From contig NZ_CP015217.1 of the NCBI RefSeq assembly GCF_001729245.1, positions 1,676,001 through 1,740,000 of the forward strand: 64,000 bases of DNA, in the 5' to 3' direction. The notes under the pieces are model-generated. The model was not told the DNA's origin. It did no database searches and saw only the letters and a list, made by a program, of their open reading frames with translations. The translations under genes were made by a program, and so were the position numbers. Each line of letters starts with the position of its first letter. Positions within the stretch are counted from its first letter, which is position 1. Source of the stretch: Leptospira tipperaryensis. Lineage in GTDB: Bacteria; Spirochaetota; Leptospiria; Leptospirales; Leptospiraceae. Below, in pieces: positions 61,236-64,000 of this stretch.

Positions 61236-62678
61236 ATGATTTTCGTTCGCACATCTTCGTGGATCCTGTGTCTTACTTTGATCGGTTGTTTTTATTCTTC
61301 TCCGATCCGGACGATTCCTCTCAAACCCAACGCGGTTTCCGTCAACTGGGAAGAACGAACGAACGAGGCGGTTCAGATTCTTCAGGATTTGATTCGGATT
61401 CGAACGGAACGAAAAAACGAAATCGAAGTCGTTCGTTATCTCCAAGCCCTTTTACAAAAGGAAGGAATTCCTTCTAAGATCTATGCTTCGAAAGAACATC
61501 CCGAACACGCAAACTTAGTCGCGGTTCTCGAACCCAATAAGAAAAGTTCACTCAAAGGAATCATCTTAGGAAATCATAGCGACGTAGTGGAAGCGGACGC
61601 ATCGGAATGGACAGTTCCTCCTTATTCCGCTCAGATCGTAGACGGAAAAATTTACGGAAGAGGGGCTTTGGATATGAAAGGCCTCGCCGTGATGCAACTC
61701 GTCGCGTTCCTAGAATTAAAACGTTCTAATATAGAACTCAAACGAAAAATAATGTTTTTATCCCTCGCAGACGAAGAAAGCGGGAGTCTCTGGGGTGCGC
61801 GTTATATGGCGAAAGAGCACAGAGATATATTCGAAAATTATGATACAATGTTAAACGAAGGCGGGGTCGCAACCAAGGACGTGGGAATTCCGGGTTCAAC
61901 GATCTTTAACATCCAATACGCTGAAAAGGGAAACCTCTGGTTAAGACTAAGAGCAAAAGGTCAGAGCGGTCACGGAAGCGCGCCGACTTCCGACTACGCC
62001 ACGTTGAATCTGATTCGGTTTTACGAAGAAGTTTTAAGTTACGACGTAGGAGTAAGAATCACGGAAGAGACCAGGGCTTATTTCTATCAGTTGGGAAAGG
62101 TTGCTTCCTTTCCTACTTCCTTCTTTTTAAAGAATGCGTCCAATCCATTGGTCAAACCGCTTCTCACCGGAACTCTCAAAAAAAGCAAACACCTTTCCGC
62201 GATGACGAGCAACACGAAAGCGATCACTGGAATTCAATCCTTGGAAGGGAGCGGTTACAACGTTCTTTCCGGAGAAACATTAGGAAAATTGGATATTCGA
62301 GTGCTTCCGGGTTTTGATACGAAAGAATACTTCGAAAAAATTAGAGAACTCGCCAAACCGTACGGAGTGGAAGTCGAAATCGAGGACGAGATCGGACCGG
62401 ATGATTCTCCTCTCGAAGACGAACTCTTTCAGATTCTGGCGAGTGTTTCCGTTTCTAAGGTTCCAGGAAGTGTCGCCGCTCCGTTTATGTCTTCGGGAAA
62501 GACGGATAACGCGCGATTTAGAAGAATCGGGATTCGTTGTTACGGACTCAATCCTGCGATCCTGACTTCGAAGGATACGGAAACTCTTCACGGAAAAGAC
62601 GAAAATATCAGCATTGAAAATTTAAAACTGGGATCTCAGATTCTTTTTGAAACGCTCTATCAGTACGTTACTCCTTAG
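61236..62678 (+). CDS. M20-family metallopeptidase lipoprotein
   Basis: 480 residues from the ATG at 61236, preceded by GGAAGG. The frame is open back to 61098, but those codons lack a start context. The signal peptide with lipobox LTLIGC makes it a lipoprotein. M20 di-zinc motifs are LGNHSDVVEAD (His and Asp), GRGALDMKG (Asp), ADEESGSLWGA (catalytic Glu) and a C-terminal ETLHGKDENISIENL (His). The inserted dimerisation domain contains KGQSGHGSAPT. It is probably a carboxypeptidase or dipeptidase acting outside the inner membrane. It ends at a shared terminator with the cytochrome gene. Confidence 0.9.
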   Translation: MIFVRTSSWILCLTLIGCFYSSPIRTIPLKPNAVSVNWEERTNEAVQILQDLIRIRTERKNEIEVVRYLQALLQKEGIPSKIYASKEHPEHANLVAVLEPNKKSSLKGIILGNHSDVVEADASEWTVPPYSAQIVDGKIYGRGALDMKGLAVMQLVAFLELKRSNIELKRKIMFLSLADEESGSLWGARYMAKEHRDIFENYDTMLNEGGVATKDVGIPGSTIFNIQYAEKGNLWLRLRAKGQSGHGSAPTSDYATLNLIRFYEEVLSYDVGVRITEETRAYFYQLGKVASFPTSFFLKNASNPLVKPLLTGTLKKSKHLSAMTSNTKAITGIQSLEGSGYNVLSGETLGKLDIRVLPGFDTKEYFEKIRELAKPYGVEVEIEDEIGPDDSPLEDELFQILASVSVSKVPGSVAAPFMSSGKTDNARFRRIGIRCYGLNPAILTSKDTETLHGKDENISIENLKLGSQILFETLYQYVTP

Positions 62679-62693
62679 AGGCTTTTCAAGCGG

Positions 62694-62727
62694 GCGCGGA
62701 AAATTTAGGCTTGGTTTTTTTCCGCGC
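62694..62727. terminator. Bidirectional terminator
   Basis: GCGCGGAAAA at 62694-62703 pairs with TTTTCCGCGC at 62718-62727. The stem is preceded and followed by A/T runs on the two strands, between the convergent M20 peptidase and di-haem oxidoreductase genes. Confidence 0.8.
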
Positions 62728-62730
62728 TTC

Positions 62731-64000
62731 TTACAAGGATTTTAAAAAGTTTAGAAGATGGGTTCTTTCTCTGATATCTAATTTTAGAACGTAGTTTTTA
62801 CTTTTTTCAGCTTCTCCTCCGTGCCAGAGAATCGCTTCGGTCAAATCTCTCGCTCTACCGTCGTGCAGATAACGAGTGTGACCGTTGACTTCTTCAAAAA
62901 GTCCGATTCCCCAGAGGGGAGGAGTCCTCCATTCTCTTCCGCTCGCTTCTTCGTCCGGTCTTTGATCGGCGAGACCTTCTCCCATGTCGTGTAACAAAAG
63001 ATCCGTATAAGGACGGATGGTCTGGTTCGAAATTCCGGAAAAACCGGCATCCGGACCAGTTAACATTTTTGGAATATGACAATTCTTGCAACCGGCTTTG
63101 AAAAAGATTTCTTTCCCGGAAAGGACGCTTGTGTTCGAAGCCTTTCTTCTCGCGGGAACGGCGACTAACTTCATATAAGTCGTGATCGCTTCGATCTTGG
63201 ACTGAGGGACTTCCGGAGATCCTCCGTTAGCGGCCGATTGGCATTGAGTCTGGCCGGTCATACAATTTTCATTGGGAAAAAGGGGGGATGTGATTCCCAA
63301 ATCGCCTAAGAATGCTGCGGAATTTTGGCGGATCAGACTCGGATTATTCGCTTTCCATCCAAATCTCCCTAAGCTCGTACTAGAACCGTCGAGATTCGGA
63401 ATATAATTCGGTCTTCCCGAAATCCCGTCCCCGTCGAGATCATCTGGATCGGCAAACGAAAGAATCGTCTTTTCGGGGATCGCTTCTAAAAGTCCGAGAC
63501 CGATCACTTGTTGAGGAACCCGCAGGGAAGTTTTAATATCGTTTGCGAGAGGACCGTATGCTAAATTCGAAAAATTGAATATAGGAGAACGAAGGGCGTA
63601 GGCGGAACCGTCTTCAAATTTTCCTTCGATTTCTTGGTAGGTAAGAATCACGGTGCCTTCCTTGGAAACTCCCGAAACCGAGTTTGGTTGAAACTGACCC
63701 CCATACTGAGGATCGGGAGAATGAGAATCCGAAGCCGAGCTCAGGCGTACAAGGCTGAACGTAAGAGGTTCACCGTCCTCTTCTAAGGCTCTTCCGTTTG
63801 CGAAGTGACAACTAACGCAGGAATTGGAATGAAAGAAGGGACCTAATCCGTCTCGATCCGGTAGAGAAGCCGAAAAGCCGGGGGTCCAAGGAACTTCAAA
63901 GACGGCTTGTCCGACCGTAAATTCCGAGATCACGTTCAGAGAAGAATCGGGAGCAAACTGACGAAAGGCGGAACTTCCCGATTGAAAGCTCGTCATTCCG
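62731..64000 (-). CDS. Di-haem oxidoreductase (DHOR/DUF1111) c-type cytochrome, 5' end missing
   Basis: At least 421 residues are visible; the gene continues past the window edge, so the true start and any signal peptide are unseen. Two c-type haem motifs are present: CVSCH near the visible N-terminus, and CKNCH in FFKAGCKNCHIPKML. The C-terminal block (RPYTDLLLHDMGEGLADQRPDEEASGREWRTPPLWGIGL, then YLHDGRARDLTEAILWHGGEA) is the hallmark of the di-haem oxidoreductase/putative peroxidase family. These periplasmic proteins are often paired with imelysin-like iron-associated lipoproteins; any partner would lie outside this window. Confidence 0.9.
   Translation of the reverse strand, partial: GMTSFQSGSSAFRQFAPDSSLNVISEFTVGQAVFEVPWTPGFSASLPDRDGLGPFFHSNSCVSCHFANGRALEEDGEPLTFSLVRLSSASDSHSPDPQYGGQFQPNSVSGVSKEGTVILTYQEIEGKFEDGSAYALRSPIFNFSNLAYGPLANDIKTSLRVPQQVIGLGLLEAIPEKTILSFADPDDLDGDGISGRPNYIPNLDGSSTSLGRFGWKANNPSLIRQNSAAFLGDLGITSPLFPNENCMTGQTQCQSAANGGSPEVPQSKIEAITTYMKLVAVPARRKASNTSVLSGKEIFFKAGCKNCHIPKMLTGPDAGFSGISNQTIRPYTDLLLHDMGEGLADQRPDEEASGREWRTPPLWGIGLFEEVNGHTRYLHDGRARDLTEAILWHGGEAEKSKNYVLKLDIRERTHLLNFLKSL

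Overview
The window reads as chromosome of a spirochaete of the genus Leptospira, most likely a catalase-positive (pathogen-related) species. The reasons are a perR-ankyrin-katE cluster typical of Leptospira, a flagellar FlgF gene, many lipoproteins with loose spirochaetal lipoboxes, FG-GAP/Kelch/SBBP propeller lipoproteins, a 7TMR-DISM adenylate cyclase and many PAS/HisKA sensor kinases. I cannot name the species. No tRNA, rRNA or CRISPR array was seen.
Layout. 0-6.4 kb: a seven-bladed FG-GAP propeller lipoprotein (-), a DUF3147-type membrane protein (-), and a three-gene MacA/MacB-like ABC export operon (+). 6.4-9 kb: a small bacterial eRF1-like protein and a response-regulator/PAS/histidine-kinase gene cut by one in-frame TAG. 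9.2-12.4 kb: a GT4 glycosyltransferase fused to a helical-barrel domain, translationally coupled to a GH130 mannoside enzyme. 12.4-15.7 kb: a frameshifted FG-GAP pseudogene and a large beta-helix lipoprotein. 16.2-18.5 kb: DoxX-like protein, DGPF/YCII protein and an ECF42-type sigma factor. 18.5-22.7 kb: a small membrane protein, a cysteine-rich secreted protein and a D-2-hydroxyacid dehydrogenase.
23.2-42.6 kb is an accessory island that looks AT-richer than its surroundings. It is bounded by two same-orientation, near-identical 1,210-bp segments of an IS1595/ISXO2-like transposase gene. The left copy is full length, with a winged-helix-like C-terminal extension, and is translationally coupled to an HNH nuclease and an unknown third protein. 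A diverged, stop-containing relative of that third gene lies 1.1 kb downstream, behind a zinc-ribbon gene and a GIY-YIG gene. The island interior holds a five-gene minus-strand cluster (outer-membrane-type protein, SBBP lipoprotein, Kelch lipoprotein, membrane-anchored TPR protein, AAA ATPase). Divergent to it is a 2,243-residue SpvB/Rhs-type protein followed by a small lipoprotein. The right transposase copy is cut off 2 bp from the flgF stop codon.
42.6-48 kb: flgF, perR with PerR-box-like sites, ankyrin-katE (peroxide defence), then an SDR/HxlR pair behind a striking repeat-plus-palindrome operator. 48-51.6 kb: a sulfur nanocompartment locus with serine acetyltransferase, a cysteine desulfurase with a long unstructured N-terminal extension, and a family 2A encapsulin shell protein. 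CysE would make O-acetylserine for cysteine, the desulfurase would release sulfur from cysteine, and the shell would enclose the desulfurase. 52.7-64 kb: a four-PAS histidine kinase, an NTF2-like protein, an FMN reductase, a 7TM adenylate cyclase, an alpha/beta hydrolase, two small proteins, a soluble class III cyclase, an M20 peptidase lipoprotein and a di-haem cytochrome oxidoreductase that runs off the window end.
The most interesting parts are the encapsulin locus, the three-gene IS1595-type element with its decayed relative, the Rhs plus five-gene envelope cluster, and the kinase with a single in-frame stop.
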